A stretch of 64,000 nucleotides of DNA from Kineosporiaceae bacterium (lineage in GTDB: Bacteria; Actinomycetota; Actinomycetes; Actinomycetales; Kineosporiaceae). The stretch lies in contig JAEUJN010000017.1 in the NCBI GenBank assembly GCA_016794595.1, positions 1 through 64,000 on the forward strand. The letters are read 5' to 3'. Below, in pieces: positions 42,746 through 51,653 of this stretch (position 1 is its first letter; every line of letters begins with the position of its first letter). Position numbers and translations under genes: made by a program. The notes beneath the pieces were generated by a model. The model was not told where the DNA came from. It saw nothing but the letters and a program-made list of their open reading frames with translations, and made no database searches.

Positions 42746-44377
42746 ATGCTGAGCACCATGCCGGACTTCCCGTTGACCATCCGGCACATCCTCGAACACG
42801 GGCGTGACACCTACCCGGACAGCGTGGTGGTGACCGCCACCCGGGACTCGGTGCGGTCGATCGACTTCGGGAGCCTGGCGGCACGCGCCGCCCAGTTGGC
42901 CAACGGCCTGGCCGGCCTGGGGATCGGCCCCGGCGATCGGGTGGGGACCTTCGCCTGGAACGCACAGGAGCACCAGGAGGCCTACCTGGCGGTGCCGTGT
43001 TCGGGAGCGGTGCTGCACACGGTCAACATCCGCCTCGACCCGGAGCACATCGCCTACATCATCAACCACGCCGAGGACCGGGCCCTGCTGGTCGACGCCA
43101 GCCTGGCCTCGGCCATCGCACCGGCCCTGCCCAAGCTCACCACCGTCGAGCACCTGATCGTCTTCGGGGACGGCGATCGCGCGGGGTTGCCGGGGGCCAT
43201 CGAGTACGAGGACCTGATCGACGGCAGGCCCACCACCTTCGACTGGCCGGACCTGCCCGAGTCGGCAGCAGCCGCGATGTGTTACACCAGCGGGACGACC
43301 GGCCCGCCCAAGGGCGTGGTGTACAGCCATCGCTCCACGTTCCTGCACAGCATGGGCGTCTCCTCGGGGGAGGCACTGGGGCTGAACCAGCACGACCGCA
43401 TCCTGCCCGTGGTGCCGATGTTCCACGGCAACGCCTGGGGTCTGCCCTACGCCTGCTGGATGGTGGGGGCCGACCTGATCCTCCCCGGTGCCTTCGCGAG
43501 CCCGCCCCGGCTGGCCGCGCTGATCGCCGGGGAGAGGGTCACCATGGCCGCCGCCGTCCCCACGGTGTGGTGGGACATGCTCGGACTGGGACGGGACGCG
43601 CTCGAGCTGTCCTCCCTGCGCATGATCATGTGTGGTGGCGCGGCGGTGCCCCGGGCGTTGATCGAGGCCTACCAGGAGGAACTCGGCGTCCGGCTGGTGC
43701 AGGGCTGGGGGCTCACCGAGACCAGTCCGGTCGCCTCGCTGGCCTTCGCGCCCAAGAACGTCCCCTCGGACCGGGCGATGGACCTGCGGGCGACTGCCGG
43801 CCAGGTGCTCGGCGGGGTCGAGGTGCGCATCACCGGTCCGGACGGCGAGGTGCTGCCCCGCGACGGGGCGGCGGTCGGCGAGATCGAGGTCCGAGGGCCC
43901 TGGGTGACCCAGGCCTACTACCTGGACCCGACGCCGGACAAGTTCCACGACGGCTGGCTGCGCACCGGGGACGTCGGCTCGATCGACGCCCGGGGATTCG
44001 TGCGGATCAGCGACCGGGCCAAGGACGTCGTGAAGTCGGGTGGCGAGTGGATCTCGTCCCTGGAGCTCGAGGCGGCCTTGCTGGAACACCCCGCCGTCCG
44101 CGAGGTCGCGGTGATCGCTGCCCCCGACCAGCGCTGGGGAGAGCGTCCGCTGGCCTGCGTGGTGACCACCCGGGGAGCCAGCGTCAGCCCCGAGGAACTG
44201 CGCGAGTTCCTCACCGGCAAGGTGGCCCGGTGGTGGCTGCCCGAGCACTGGACCTTCATCGACGAGGTGCCGCGCACCAGCGTCGGCAAGTACGACAAGA
44301 AGCTGCTGCGATCGCGCCTCGCCGACGGCGAGCTCGACGTCCGTGCGGGAGGGCCGGCACCGGGCCGCGGAGGCTGA
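42746..44377 (+). CDS. Medium/long-chain fatty-acid-CoA ligase (AlkK-like), second of two
   Basis: A 543-residue adenylate-forming enzyme with CYTSGTTGPPKGVVYSH, GWGLTETSPVASL, GWLRTGDVGSID and the hinge DRAKDVVKSGGEWISSLELE followed by the catalytic lysine in PRTSVGKYDKKLLR. The SGGEWISS hinge is characteristic of the AlkK/medium-chain group. The product could supply acyl-CoA for beta-oxidation and PHA synthesis. I chose ATG (GGGGAG 7 nt upstream) over a TTG that overlaps the previous stop. Confidence 0.87.
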   Translation: MLSTMPDFPLTIRHILEHGRDTYPDSVVVTATRDSVRSIDFGSLAARAAQLANGLAGLGIGPGDRVGTFAWNAQEHQEAYLAVPCSGAVLHTVNIRLDPEHIAYIINHAEDRALLVDASLASAIAPALPKLTTVEHLIVFGDGDRAGLPGAIEYEDLIDGRPTTFDWPDLPESAAAAMCYTSGTTGPPKGVVYSHRSTFLHSMGVSSGEALGLNQHDRILPVVPMFHGNAWGLPYACWMVGADLILPGAFASPPRLAALIAGERVTMAAAVPTVWWDMLGLGRDALELSSLRMIMCGGAAVPRALIEAYQEELGVRLVQGWGLTETSPVASLAFAPKNVPSDRAMDLRATAGQVLGGVEVRITGPDGEVLPRDGAAVGEIEVRGPWVTQAYYLDPTPDKFHDGWLRTGDVGSIDARGFVRISDRAKDVVKSGGEWISSLELEAALLEHPAVREVAVIAAPDQRWGERPLACVVTTRGASVSPEELREFLTGKVARWWLPEHWTFIDEVPRTSVGKYDKKLLRSRLADGELDVRAGGPAPGRGG

Positions 44378-44425
44378 CCACCCCTGACCCCGAAACGTGG
44401 AACCACCTGTCACCGAACCGCCGAA

Positions 44426-44443
44426 CGGACGCCGAGGCGTCCG
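44426..44443 (+). other. Perfect hairpin upstream of the thiolase gene
   Basis: CGGACGCC-GA-GGCGTCCG is an 8-bp inverted repeat with a 2-nt spacer in the 95-bp gap between the second ligase and the thiolase. It could attenuate readthrough or be a processing site. Confidence 0.35.
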
Positions 44444-44472
44444 GACCTACTCGAACAGACCGGGAGCGCACT

Positions 44473-45639
44473 ATGCCAGAAGCTGTGGTCGTCGCCATTG
44501 GCCGGACGCCGATCGGCCGAGCCATGAGGGGTTCGCTGATCGACGAGCGCCCCGACAACCTCGGCGCGCTGGTCGTCGACGAGGTGCTGGGGCGCGTGCC
44601 CCAACTCGACCGCACCACGGTGGACGACGTGATCGCCGGGTGCGCGTTGCCCGGCGGGGAGCAGGCCCACAACATGGGCCGCATCGTCAGTCTGCTGGCC
44701 GGGGTGAACGCGCCGGGGACAACCGTCAACCGGTACTGCTCCTCCTCGCTGCAGGCCGTCCGGATGGCCTTCCACGCCATCAAGGCCGGCGAGGGTGACG
44801 CGTTCGTCTGTGTGGGCATCGAGTCGACCACCCACTCACCGCTCGGTGTCTACGCCGACCAGCCCGAGACCCAGAACCCCCGCCTGTTCAAGGGCAACCG
44901 CGAGGGACTGCCGAACGCCTACATGCCCATGGGCCTGACCGCCGAGCGGGTGGCCGACGAGCACAACGTCAGCCGCGAGGACATGGACCGGCTCGCCGTC
45001 CAGAGCCACTCACGCGCCGTCGCCGCCCAGAAGGCCGGCCACTTCGAGAACGAGATCATCCCGGTGCCGCTGTCCGGCGGGCGCCTGGCCGACCTCGACG
45101 ACAGCCCCCGGCCGGAGACCACGATGGAGTCCCTGGCCGGCCTGCGCGCGGTGTTCCGCCGCGACGGCAAGGTCACTGCCGGCAACTCCTGCCCGCTCAA
45201 CGACGGTGCCGCAGCAGCGGTGATCATGTCGGACACCCGGGCCGCGGAACTCGGCATCACCCCGATCGCCAGGATCATCTCGACGGGGGTCAGCGCGCTC
45301 GAGCCGGAGCTCATGGGCCTGGGCCCGATCGACTCCTCGAAGCAGGCGCTCACCCGGGCCGGGATGAGCATCGACGACGTCGACATCGTCGAGATCAACG
45401 AGGCGTTCGCCGCCCAGGTGATCCCCTCGGCGCTCGGCATCGGGGTGGACCCGTTCAGCGAGAAGCTCAACCCGCTCGGTGGGGCGATCGCCCTCGGCCA
45501 CCCGTTCGGCATGACCGGCGTGCGGATCCTGACCACCCTGCTCAACGGGCTGAAGGTCAAGGACGCCTCCGTCGGCCTGGAGACCATGTGCGTCGGCGGG
45601 GGCCAGGGCATGGCGATCGTCGTGGAGCGGATGGCCTGA
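44473..45639 (+). CDS. Acetyl-CoA acyltransferase (thiolase)
   Basis: A 388-residue thiolase with the nucleophile Cys in TVNRYCSSSLQAVRMAF, the substrate loop [55 protein letters not shown] and the general-base Cys in ETMCVGGGQG. The CSSS variant and the length fit FadA-like acyltransferases of fatty acid oxidation more than a dedicated PhaA. It stands directly before the PHA synthase (ATG overlaps TGA), so it may work in the condensing direction to acetoacetyl-CoA. Confidence 0.87.
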   Translation: MPEAVVVAIGRTPIGRAMRGSLIDERPDNLGALVVDEVLGRVPQLDRTTVDDVIAGCALPGGEQAHNMGRIVSLLAGVNAPGTTVNRYCSSSLQAVRMAFHAIKAGEGDAFVCVGIESTTHSPLGVYADQPETQNPRLFKGNREGLPNAYMPMGLTAERVADEHNVSREDMDRLAVQSHSRAVAAQKAGHFENEIIPVPLSGGRLADLDDSPRPETTMESLAGLRAVFRRDGKVTAGNSCPLNDGAAAAVIMSDTRAAELGITPIARIISTGVSALEPELMGLGPIDSSKQALTRAGMSIDDVDIVEINEAFAAQVIPSALGIGVDPFSEKLNPLGGAIALGHPFGMTGVRILTTLLNGLKVKDASVGLETMCVGGGQGMAIVVERMA

Positions 45640-47405
45640 TGGCGACCTCCCGTGGGTCGGACTCCTCGGGGGAGGAACCGGCGCCGCCGTCGTCGCCTGC
45701 CTCCCTCGAGGAGCCGGCCCACGTGGCGGACGACGAGCACGCGGCGACCCATCTGGCCGGTGGCGCAGGGGCTGTGGTGGGCCCGAGCCCCTTCGTGGGC
45801 TTCGGGTTGCGTGACGCGGTCACCGGGCTGGGAGCGCTCGGGCGGCGTGCCGTGGGCAACCCCAAGGCCTTGGTCGCCGGCGTGCCGCGTGCCGCGTGGC
45901 ACCTGGCCCGGATCGGCACGGGGCGCTCCCCGGTCGCTCCCGACCCCGGGGACAAGCGGTTCCGTGACCCGGTGTGGCAGACGAACCCGCTGTTCCGTGC
46001 CCTGATGCAGGGCTACCTGTTCCTCGGTCGTGAGGCCGACGTGGTGGTCGAGCACCTCGGGCTGGACCCCAAGGACGTGGAGCGAGTCGAGTTCGTCACC
46101 CACCTGATTCGCGAGGGGCTGGCACCGACGAACAACCTGTTGACCAATCCGGTTGCCCTGCGCGAGCTCCGCAGGACCCGGGGTCGCAGCATCGTGCGCG
46201 GTGCGGGCCACCTGGTGCACGACATCCGGCGCAATCACGCGATGCCCTCACAGGTGAACCGCACCCCGTTCCGGGTGGGGGAGAACCTGGCCGTGACTCC
46301 CGGGGCGGTGATCCACCGCACCGAGATGATGGAGGTGATCCAGTACACCCCGCAGCGATCGCGGGTCTACTCGCGGCCGATGCTCGTCATCCCGCCCCAG
46401 GTGAACAAGTACTACGCGCTGGACCTGGCGCCCGGGCGCAGCATGTACGAGTACCTGCTGCAGCACGGTGTCCAGGTCTACGGCATCAGCTGGCGCAACC
46501 CGACGAAGGAGCAGCGGGAGTGGGGGTTCGACGCGTACGCGGCAGCGGCGCTCGAGGCGCTGGACGTCGTCCGCGCCGTCTCGCGCAGCGAGGACGTCAA
46601 CGTCATGGGTGGCTGCGCGGGCGGGATGATGGTCTCGATCCTGGCCGCGATCCTGGCTTCGCGTGAGGATCGGCGGATCCATTCCGTGACCACCCTGGTC
46701 ACGTTGCTGGACAGCAAGGTCGACGCCGAGATCCTGCTGTTCGCCTCCCCGCGAACGGTGGCTGCAGCCAAGCGGATGTCCGCCAAGCAGGGGGTGCTCG
46801 ACGGCTGGAGGATGGCCCAGGTCTTCGCCTGGCTGCGCCCCAACGAGCTGATCTGGAACTACTGGGTCAACAACTACCTGCTCGGCAAGGAGCCACCGGC
46901 CTTCGACATCCTGGCCTGGAACGCCGACACCACCCGGCTGCCGGCGCGGCTGCACCACGAACTGCTCGAGATCGTCACCGAGAACCAGCTGGCCAGCCCT
47001 GGACGGCTGCGCATCCTCGACACCCCGGTGGACGTCGGTGCGATCGACGTCGACACCTTCGTGGTCGGGGGGCTGACCGACCACATCACGCCGTGGGCCG
47101 GCTGCTACCGCACGACCCAGATGGTGGGTGGGGCCAGCGAGTTCGTGCTCTGCTCCAGCGGGCACGTGCAGAGCCTGGTGGCGGCGCCCACCCACCGGGG
47201 GCTCGCCTACTACGTCAACCCGGTGACGCCGGCCGACCCCGACGCCTGGTTCGCCGGGGCACAGAGACACGAGGGCACCTGGTGGCAGCACTGGGTGCAG
47301 TGGCTCGGCCACCGTTCCGGCCCGCTGCGCAGGGCCCCGGCCAAGCTCGGGAACGCCGCCCACCCCGTGATCGAGAAGGCACCGGGAACCTATGTCCGCC
47401 AATGA
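45639..47405 (+). CDS. phaC: Poly(3-hydroxyalkanoate) synthase
   Basis: A 588-residue single-subunit PHA synthase that polymerises (R)-3-hydroxyacyl-CoA at the granule surface. The lipase-like box is GGCAGG (Cys326 as nucleophile), and the other triad residues are probably Asp481 in GGLTDHITPW and His509 in SSGHVQS. The N-terminal part contains DPVWQTNPLFRALMQGYL and NRTPFRVGENLAVTPGAVIHR, typical of class I/II. Length suggests class I or II, not the two-subunit III/IV. No phasin or PhaR gene is nearby. Its ATG overlaps the thiolase stop. Confidence 0.92.
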   Translation: MATSRGSDSSGEEPAPPSSPASLEEPAHVADDEHAATHLAGGAGAVVGPSPFVGFGLRDAVTGLGALGRRAVGNPKALVAGVPRAAWHLARIGTGRSPVAPDPGDKRFRDPVWQTNPLFRALMQGYLFLGREADVVVEHLGLDPKDVERVEFVTHLIREGLAPTNNLLTNPVALRELRRTRGRSIVRGAGHLVHDIRRNHAMPSQVNRTPFRVGENLAVTPGAVIHRTEMMEVIQYTPQRSRVYSRPMLVIPPQVNKYYALDLAPGRSMYEYLLQHGVQVYGISWRNPTKEQREWGFDAYAAAALEALDVVRAVSRSEDVNVMGGCAGGMMVSILAAILASREDRRIHSVTTLVTLLDSKVDAEILLFASPRTVAAAKRMSAKQGVLDGWRMAQVFAWLRPNELIWNYWVNNYLLGKEPPAFDILAWNADTTRLPARLHHELLEIVTENQLASPGRLRILDTPVDVGAIDVDTFVVGGLTDHITPWAGCYRTTQMVGGASEFVLCSSGHVQSLVAAPTHRGLAYYVNPVTPADPDAWFAGAQRHEGTWWQHWVQWLGHRSGPLRRAPAKLGNAAHPVIEKAPGTYVRQ

Positions 47406-47489
47406 GTTTCACGATTGCTCACCAGACCGTTCACCCGATCCCCACCGGATCTGCGAGACCGCCACCGCGCGGAAGAAGAGGAGTTCCCG

Positions 47490-48239
47490 ATGAGCACGAC
47501 ACAGACCCGAGTTGCCCTGGTGACCGGCGGGACGCGGGGGATCGGTGCCTCCATCTCGCAGGTGCTCGCCGCCGGCGGAGCCAAGGTGGTGGCGGTGTAC
47601 AACAGCCATGCCGAGTCGGCCGAGGACTACGCCAAGAAGGCCGCAGCCGACGGACTCGACATCGAGGTCCGGCATGCCAATGTGGCCAACCCGACCGACT
47701 GCCAGAGCGTCGTCGAGGCGGTGATCCGCGATCACGGGCGGTTGGACCACCTGGTGAACAACGCCGGGATCGTCCGGGACCGCACCGCGATCAAGATGCA
47801 GCTGCTCGACTGGGACCAGGTGATCAAGACCAACCTGTACGGGCCGTTCTTCCTGGCCAAGGCGGCCCTGCCGCACTTCATCGAGCAGGGTTTCGGGCGC
47901 ATCGTCAACATCAGTTCGTTCGTGGGTGAGACCGGTCGGATCGGCCAGTCGAACTACGCCGCGTCCAAGGCGGGCCTGTTCGGTCTGACCAAGACGCTGG
48001 CCCTGGAGACCGCAGGAAAGGGGATCACGGTGAACTGCGTCATCCCGGGGGCGATCGAGACCGAGATGTCCCGCAAGCTGCCGGCGGAGATCCTGCAGAC
48101 GGTCATCGACATGGTGCCGATGAAGAAGATGGGCTCGCCGGAGGACATCGCCGAGGCCGTCCAGTTCCTGTGCTCGGACAAGGCCGGCTACATCACCGGT
48201 GCCCTGATCCCGGTTACCGGCGGTCTGCTGATGATGTGA
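47490..48239 (+). CDS. phaB: Acetoacetyl-CoA reductase / 3-oxoacyl reductase (SDR)
   Basis: A 249-residue short-chain dehydrogenase. The NADPH motif is TGGTRGIG, followed by [14 protein letters not shown] and the catalytic YAASK, with the PGAIETEM loop. AAGAGGAG precedes the ATG. In this setting it should reduce acetoacetyl-CoA to (R)-3-hydroxybutyryl-CoA for PHA synthase; a FabG role in fatty acid synthesis cannot be excluded by sequence. Its 3' end overlaps the convergent tesB gene by 26 nt. Confidence 0.86.
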   Translation: MSTTQTRVALVTGGTRGIGASISQVLAAGGAKVVAVYNSHAESAEDYAKKAAADGLDIEVRHANVANPTDCQSVVEAVIRDHGRLDHLVNNAGIVRDRTAIKMQLLDWDQVIKTNLYGPFFLAKAALPHFIEQGFGRIVNISSFVGETGRIGQSNYAASKAGLFGLTKTLALETAGKGITVNCVIPGAIETEMSRKLPAEILQTVIDMVPMKKMGSPEDIAEAVQFLCSDKAGYITGALIPVTGGLLMM

Positions 48240-49167
48240 GGCGGAGCATGCCCTCCTGGGCGGCCGAGGCGACCAGCACGCCGTCCCGGGTGTGGAAGCG
48301 GCTGGTACCCAGCGCCCGGGCTCCCTGGGCGCTGGGGCTGGTGACGTCGACCAGCAGCCACTCGTCGGCCCGGGCGGGGCGATGGAACCACATGGCGTGG
48401 TCGAGGCTGGCCACCCGCAGGCCCGGCAGCGCGAACATCACCCCGTGCCGGCGCAGCACCGGCTCCAACTGGGAGTAGTCGCTGGCGTAGGCGAGCACGG
48501 CGGCGTGCATCGCCGGAGTGTCGACGGCGGCAGGTAACGGCCCCGTCGTGCGCATCCAGAGCTGCTGCCTGGCAACCCGGTCCGGCGACGGCTCGACGTA
48601 CGGCGGTGGCGTCACATGCCGTAGTTCCACCGGCCGCTGGCGCAACCATCGGCGCGCCCCCTCACTGGTCAGGTGCGCATAGCGCTGGGCCAGTGGCAGG
48701 AGCGACTCGGGTGGTGGGACGTCGTCCGGCGCGGGTTCGGCGTGCTCGAGCCCCTCGCCCGGCATCTGGAACGAGGCCGCCAGGGTCAGGATGGCCCGGC
48801 CGAACTGCAGGGCCAGCACGCGCCGTGCCGAGAACGACTGCCCGTCCCGCAACCGTTCGACGCAGAAGGTGATCGGCTCGGTGTCGTCACCCGCGCGCAG
48901 GAAGTAGGCGTGCATCGAGTGGACCGGCCGCCGCTCGCCGTCCGGGTCGACCGTGCGCTGGGCGGCCACCAGTGCCTGCGCCAGCACCTGGCCGCCGTAC
49001 ACGCGTCCCCAGGGCTGGGGCTGGCTCTGCCCGATGAAGGAATCAGGGCCGGACGCCGGGTCTGCCCGGAGGTCGAGGATGCCCAACAGGTCCTCGAGGG
49101 TGCCCGCGGGAGCGGCGTCGTCCGCACCTGCCCGATCAGAGGGCATCTGATGGTCCTGCTCGCTCAC
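48214..49167 (-). CDS. tesB: Acyl-CoA thioesterase II (TesB)
   Basis: A double-hotdog thioesterase of 317 residues that hydrolyses medium and long acyl-CoA esters. Family segments are FIGQSQPQPWGRVYGGQVLAQALVAAQRTV, VHSMHAYFLRAGDDTEPI, RLRDGQSFSARRVLALQ and, in the C-terminal half, the catalytic Asp in SLDHAMWFHRP. The GTG start has AGGAGG 5 nt upstream. Longer upstream frames reach into a palindromic repeat and are rejected. The 3' end overlaps phaB. Confidence 0.9.
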   Translation of the reverse strand: MSEQDHQMPSDRAGADDAAPAGTLEDLLGILDLRADPASGPDSFIGQSQPQPWGRVYGGQVLAQALVAAQRTVDPDGERRPVHSMHAYFLRAGDDTEPITFCVERLRDGQSFSARRVLALQFGRAILTLAASFQMPGEGLEHAEPAPDDVPPPESLLPLAQRYAHLTSEGARRWLRQRPVELRHVTPPPYVEPSPDRVARQQLWMRTTGPLPAAVDTPAMHAAVLAYASDYSQLEPVLRRHGVMFALPGLRVASLDHAMWFHRPARADEWLLVDVTSPSAQGARALGTSRFHTRDGVLVASAAQEGMLRLTSSADRR

Positions 49168-49277
49168 GCCGCCTCCTGACACCGCCGCGCCCGTGCGCTG
49201 GCTGTGGCCATCATGCGCCGTCCCGGGCGGGTCGCCGAACGGCCTGCCGGTTCTGTGGAGCAACTCACCCCGTCCCC

Positions 49278-49379
49278 AACCTGCTCATGCTCCGCGGGTG
49301 ACCGCCTCATGCCCCGCGGGGACCTCGATCTCCGTCGGCAGGGGAGCATGACCGGTCACCCGCGGAGCATGAGCGGGTT
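49278..49379. repeat. 102-bp palindromic repeat, copy 3
   Basis: Outer arms pair over 27 bp with a single mismatch (AACCTGCTCATGCTCCGCGG on the left, its complement ending in CGGGTT on the right). Inner arms GTGACCGCCTCATGC and GCATGACCGGTCAC are also complementary, so nearly the whole element folds as one hairpin. It is flanked by a C-rich left side and a G-rich right side. It lies between the 3' end of the 748-residue subunit gene and the tesB start. Confidence 0.87.
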
Positions 49380-49406
49380 GGGTGGGGGGTGGGGGGTGGG
49401 GGTGGG
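49375..49406 (+). other. G-quadruplex-prone tract
   Basis: Six runs of 3-6 G separated by single T or TT follow the right end of repeat copy 3 and abut the stop of the operon's last gene. Four or more G-runs this close can form a G-quadruplex in the plus strand, which is the template strand of the minus-strand operon. The C-rich complement would be in the mRNA. Confidence 0.6.
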
Positions 49407-51653
49407 TCAGGTGAAGGGTTCGGCGCGTTTGATCAGGTCCTCGAGGCCGGGCTCGGCCGGGTTGCGCGGCTTGCCCGGGTGGATGATCGCCACCTGGCAG
49501 TTCTCCGCCGCCTGCACCAGCTCGGCGAAGGTGCCGGCGTCGGCGTCGGCGATGTAGGCCTGCCGGTTCTCGTTGTAGGCGAACATCCTGTCGTTGACCA
49601 GCGTGCACTCGTTGCAGGTCGAGCAGCGGGCGGTCTCGATCCAGGGCTGGTAGGGGTCGCGGGCGACCGGCTCGTCCTCCTCCTCGCCCAGGTCGAGCAG
49701 GTCCGCCACGGCGGGTGCCGCCGCCGGGGCTCCGGTCGCCGGTCCCGCCTGGCCCGTGCCGGACGTCAACCCCAGGGACGCGGCCTTGGCCGCCGCGATC
49801 AGCTCGGCCCGCTCGGCCTCCCACTGCGCCCGTTCGTGGGCCAGCTCCCGGGCGGCGTAGGAGTTGTGGATCCCGCCCCGCTCCTGCAACCGGCGCCACT
49901 TGCCCAGGATGTGACCGACCAGCCGCAGCAGTGGCCGGTCGACCAGCACCCGGTGCAGGCCGTCCTCGGCGTCGACCATGAGCAGGTAGGGCAGTTCGTC
50001 CGTCCACGCGTCACTGCCCTTGGCCAGGTGTTCGGCGAACGGGACGACGGTGCCCCCGAAGTCGTCGCCGGCCAGTGCCAGGTGGTGCAGGAACCGGGCG
50101 TCACCGGCGAAGAAGTCGGCGGCGGTGAACGCCAGCTCGACCTCGCGGTGCTGCAGGGACTCGTCGGCGTAGCGCAGCGGGCGCACCGGCCAGTCCTCGT
50201 CCACCCGGGGATTGACGTGCAGGGTGAACCGATCGGCCCAGGTCGGGCCGGCCGACGGGTCGTAGCAGTACGCCGGGAACACCCGGGCCTCCGTCGCCGC
50301 GGCCGCCGCGATGAACGGCGGCAGATCGGCGACCCACTGCCCGGCCCCGGTGTACACCGCGAACAGCGCCGATCGGGGCGCGGCGCACCCTCGGACCAGC
50401 TGGTCCATGGCGACCGCCAGGGCGGAGGCCGGAACCTGCAGGATGAACGCCTCGCCGTCGCCGAGCGCGGCGCCGGTGAGGGTCCGCGGCGAGAGGCCCC
50501 CGGCGCCCCCGGCCATGGCGTGCGGCACCAGGTCGTTGACGCAGACCACCGCGTTGATCGGCAGGTGGTCCGACAGCGCCTCCAGCAGCTCGATGGTGTC
50601 CGCCGGGGAGAGCTGCTCCAGGTCGCAGTGCACCAGGTACTCGGGGAACATCTCGAGCGTCGCGGCGTCCAGGTCGGCCACGCTCCAGCTCTCGAACAGC
50701 GCGTCGTGTGCCTGCTCGCGGTAGCGGCCGTCGATCTCGAGCTCGGCGATCACCAGCGCCTTGGCCAGCTCGGTGGTCGCGGTGAAGCGCTCGTGGTAGG
50801 CAGCGATGGCCGCGGCCGGGGCGTCGTAGACGAACTCGTACCCCTCCCGTCCGGCCGGGGGCATGAACTGCTGGCTCTCGAGCACCTCCAGCAGGCGGCG
50901 CACCCGCTCGCGCCGGGCGTCGCTGAGCAGGAAGGCGGGCCGGTTGTCGGTGAGCAACCGGGCCAGCGCCGTCACGTCGAGCTCGCCGGCGAACACCGGC
51001 CCGATCGAGTGGGCGATCCGGTCCGGGGTCAGCCCGGCCGCCGAGTTGGCCTGCTCGGCGGCCAGGATGTCGGCCAGCCCGTGACGCAGCCGCTCCAGCC
51101 GGGCCGCCAGCCGCTGCACCCGGGCTGCCTGGACCACCGACCACACGTGGGTCACGATCCGGCGGGCGCTGTCGGTGGTGCAGGCGACGAGCTCGCCGTC
51201 GACGTCCCGGGCGGCGGTGAGCCGTTCGAGGTGCGGGGCACACGTGGGGTCCTCGGCGGTCATCGTGGCCACCGCCTGGGACCAGGCCTCGGACAGCCGG
51301 ACCACCTGCTGCTCCGCCCGCGCGCGCAGGTGTTGCTCGAGCACCAACCCCAGCTGGCGGACCCGATCGGCATCCTCCCCGGTGGCCCGGGCCTCGAGCA
51401 GGTCGTCGATCAGCCCGGACAGCGGGCGCAGCGGCGCCTCGGGGTCGGCGAGCAGGATCAGCGGATAGTCGTGGCGCAGTTCCTCCGGGCGCCGGTAGGC
51501 GGCCAGTGGTGCCGCTCGCAACCCCAGGCCCGCGACGTCCGCGAGCTGGGTGTCCGCCGTCCGGCCGGTGAGGTAGAAGGAGGCCCGGTCCTGCTGCAGG
51601 TTCGGACGGCGCCGGCGCGCCTCGGCCTTGAGCGCCTCGAGGATCTCGCTCAT
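49407..51653 (-). CDS. Third subunit of a 2-oxoacid:ferredoxin oxidoreductase, with C-terminal 4Fe-4S ferredoxin-like domain
   Basis: A 748-residue soluble protein that I do not recognise as a named family. The first 600 residues are mostly helical and show no known catalytic motif (the start is MSEILEALKAEARRRRPNLQ). A Pro/Ala-rich linker near 630-650 leads to a C-terminal cluster site with Cys677, Cys680, Cys683 and Cys719 (CSTCNEC and ENCQVAIIHPG), the pattern of a single [4Fe-4S] ferredoxin-like domain. The ATG overlaps the stop of the beta-subunit gene (ATGA), so it is made with the oxidoreductase and probably links it to its electron acceptor or to a scaffold. Confidence 0.7.
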   Translation of the reverse strand: MSEILEALKAEARRRRPNLQQDRASFYLTGRTADTQLADVAGLGLRAAPLAAYRRPEELRHDYPLILLADPEAPLRPLSGLIDDLLEARATGEDADRVRQLGLVLEQHLRARAEQQVVRLSEAWSQAVATMTAEDPTCAPHLERLTAARDVDGELVACTTDSARRIVTHVWSVVQAARVQRLAARLERLRHGLADILAAEQANSAAGLTPDRIAHSIGPVFAGELDVTALARLLTDNRPAFLLSDARRERVRRLLEVLESQQFMPPAGREGYEFVYDAPAAAIAAYHERFTATTELAKALVIAELEIDGRYREQAHDALFESWSVADLDAATLEMFPEYLVHCDLEQLSPADTIELLEALSDHLPINAVVCVNDLVPHAMAGGAGGLSPRTLTGAALGDGEAFILQVPASALAVAMDQLVRGCAAPRSALFAVYTGAGQWVADLPPFIAAAAATEARVFPAYCYDPSAGPTWADRFTLHVNPRVDEDWPVRPLRYADESLQHREVELAFTAADFFAGDARFLHHLALAGDDFGGTVVPFAEHLAKGSDAWTDELPYLLMVDAEDGLHRVLVDRPLLRLVGHILGKWRRLQERGGIHNSYAARELAHERAQWEAERAELIAAAKAASLGLTSGTGQAGPATGAPAAAPAVADLLDLGEEEDEPVARDPYQPWIETARCSTCNECTLVNDRMFAYNENRQAYIADADAGTFAELVQAAENCQVAIIHPGKPRNPAEPGLEDLIKRAEPFT

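Noticed and set aside
48238-48255. GGCGGAGCATGCC resembling a fourth repeat arm
   Set aside because: It lies inside the tesB coding end, has no complementary arm at the right distance, and the match is only about 10 bp.
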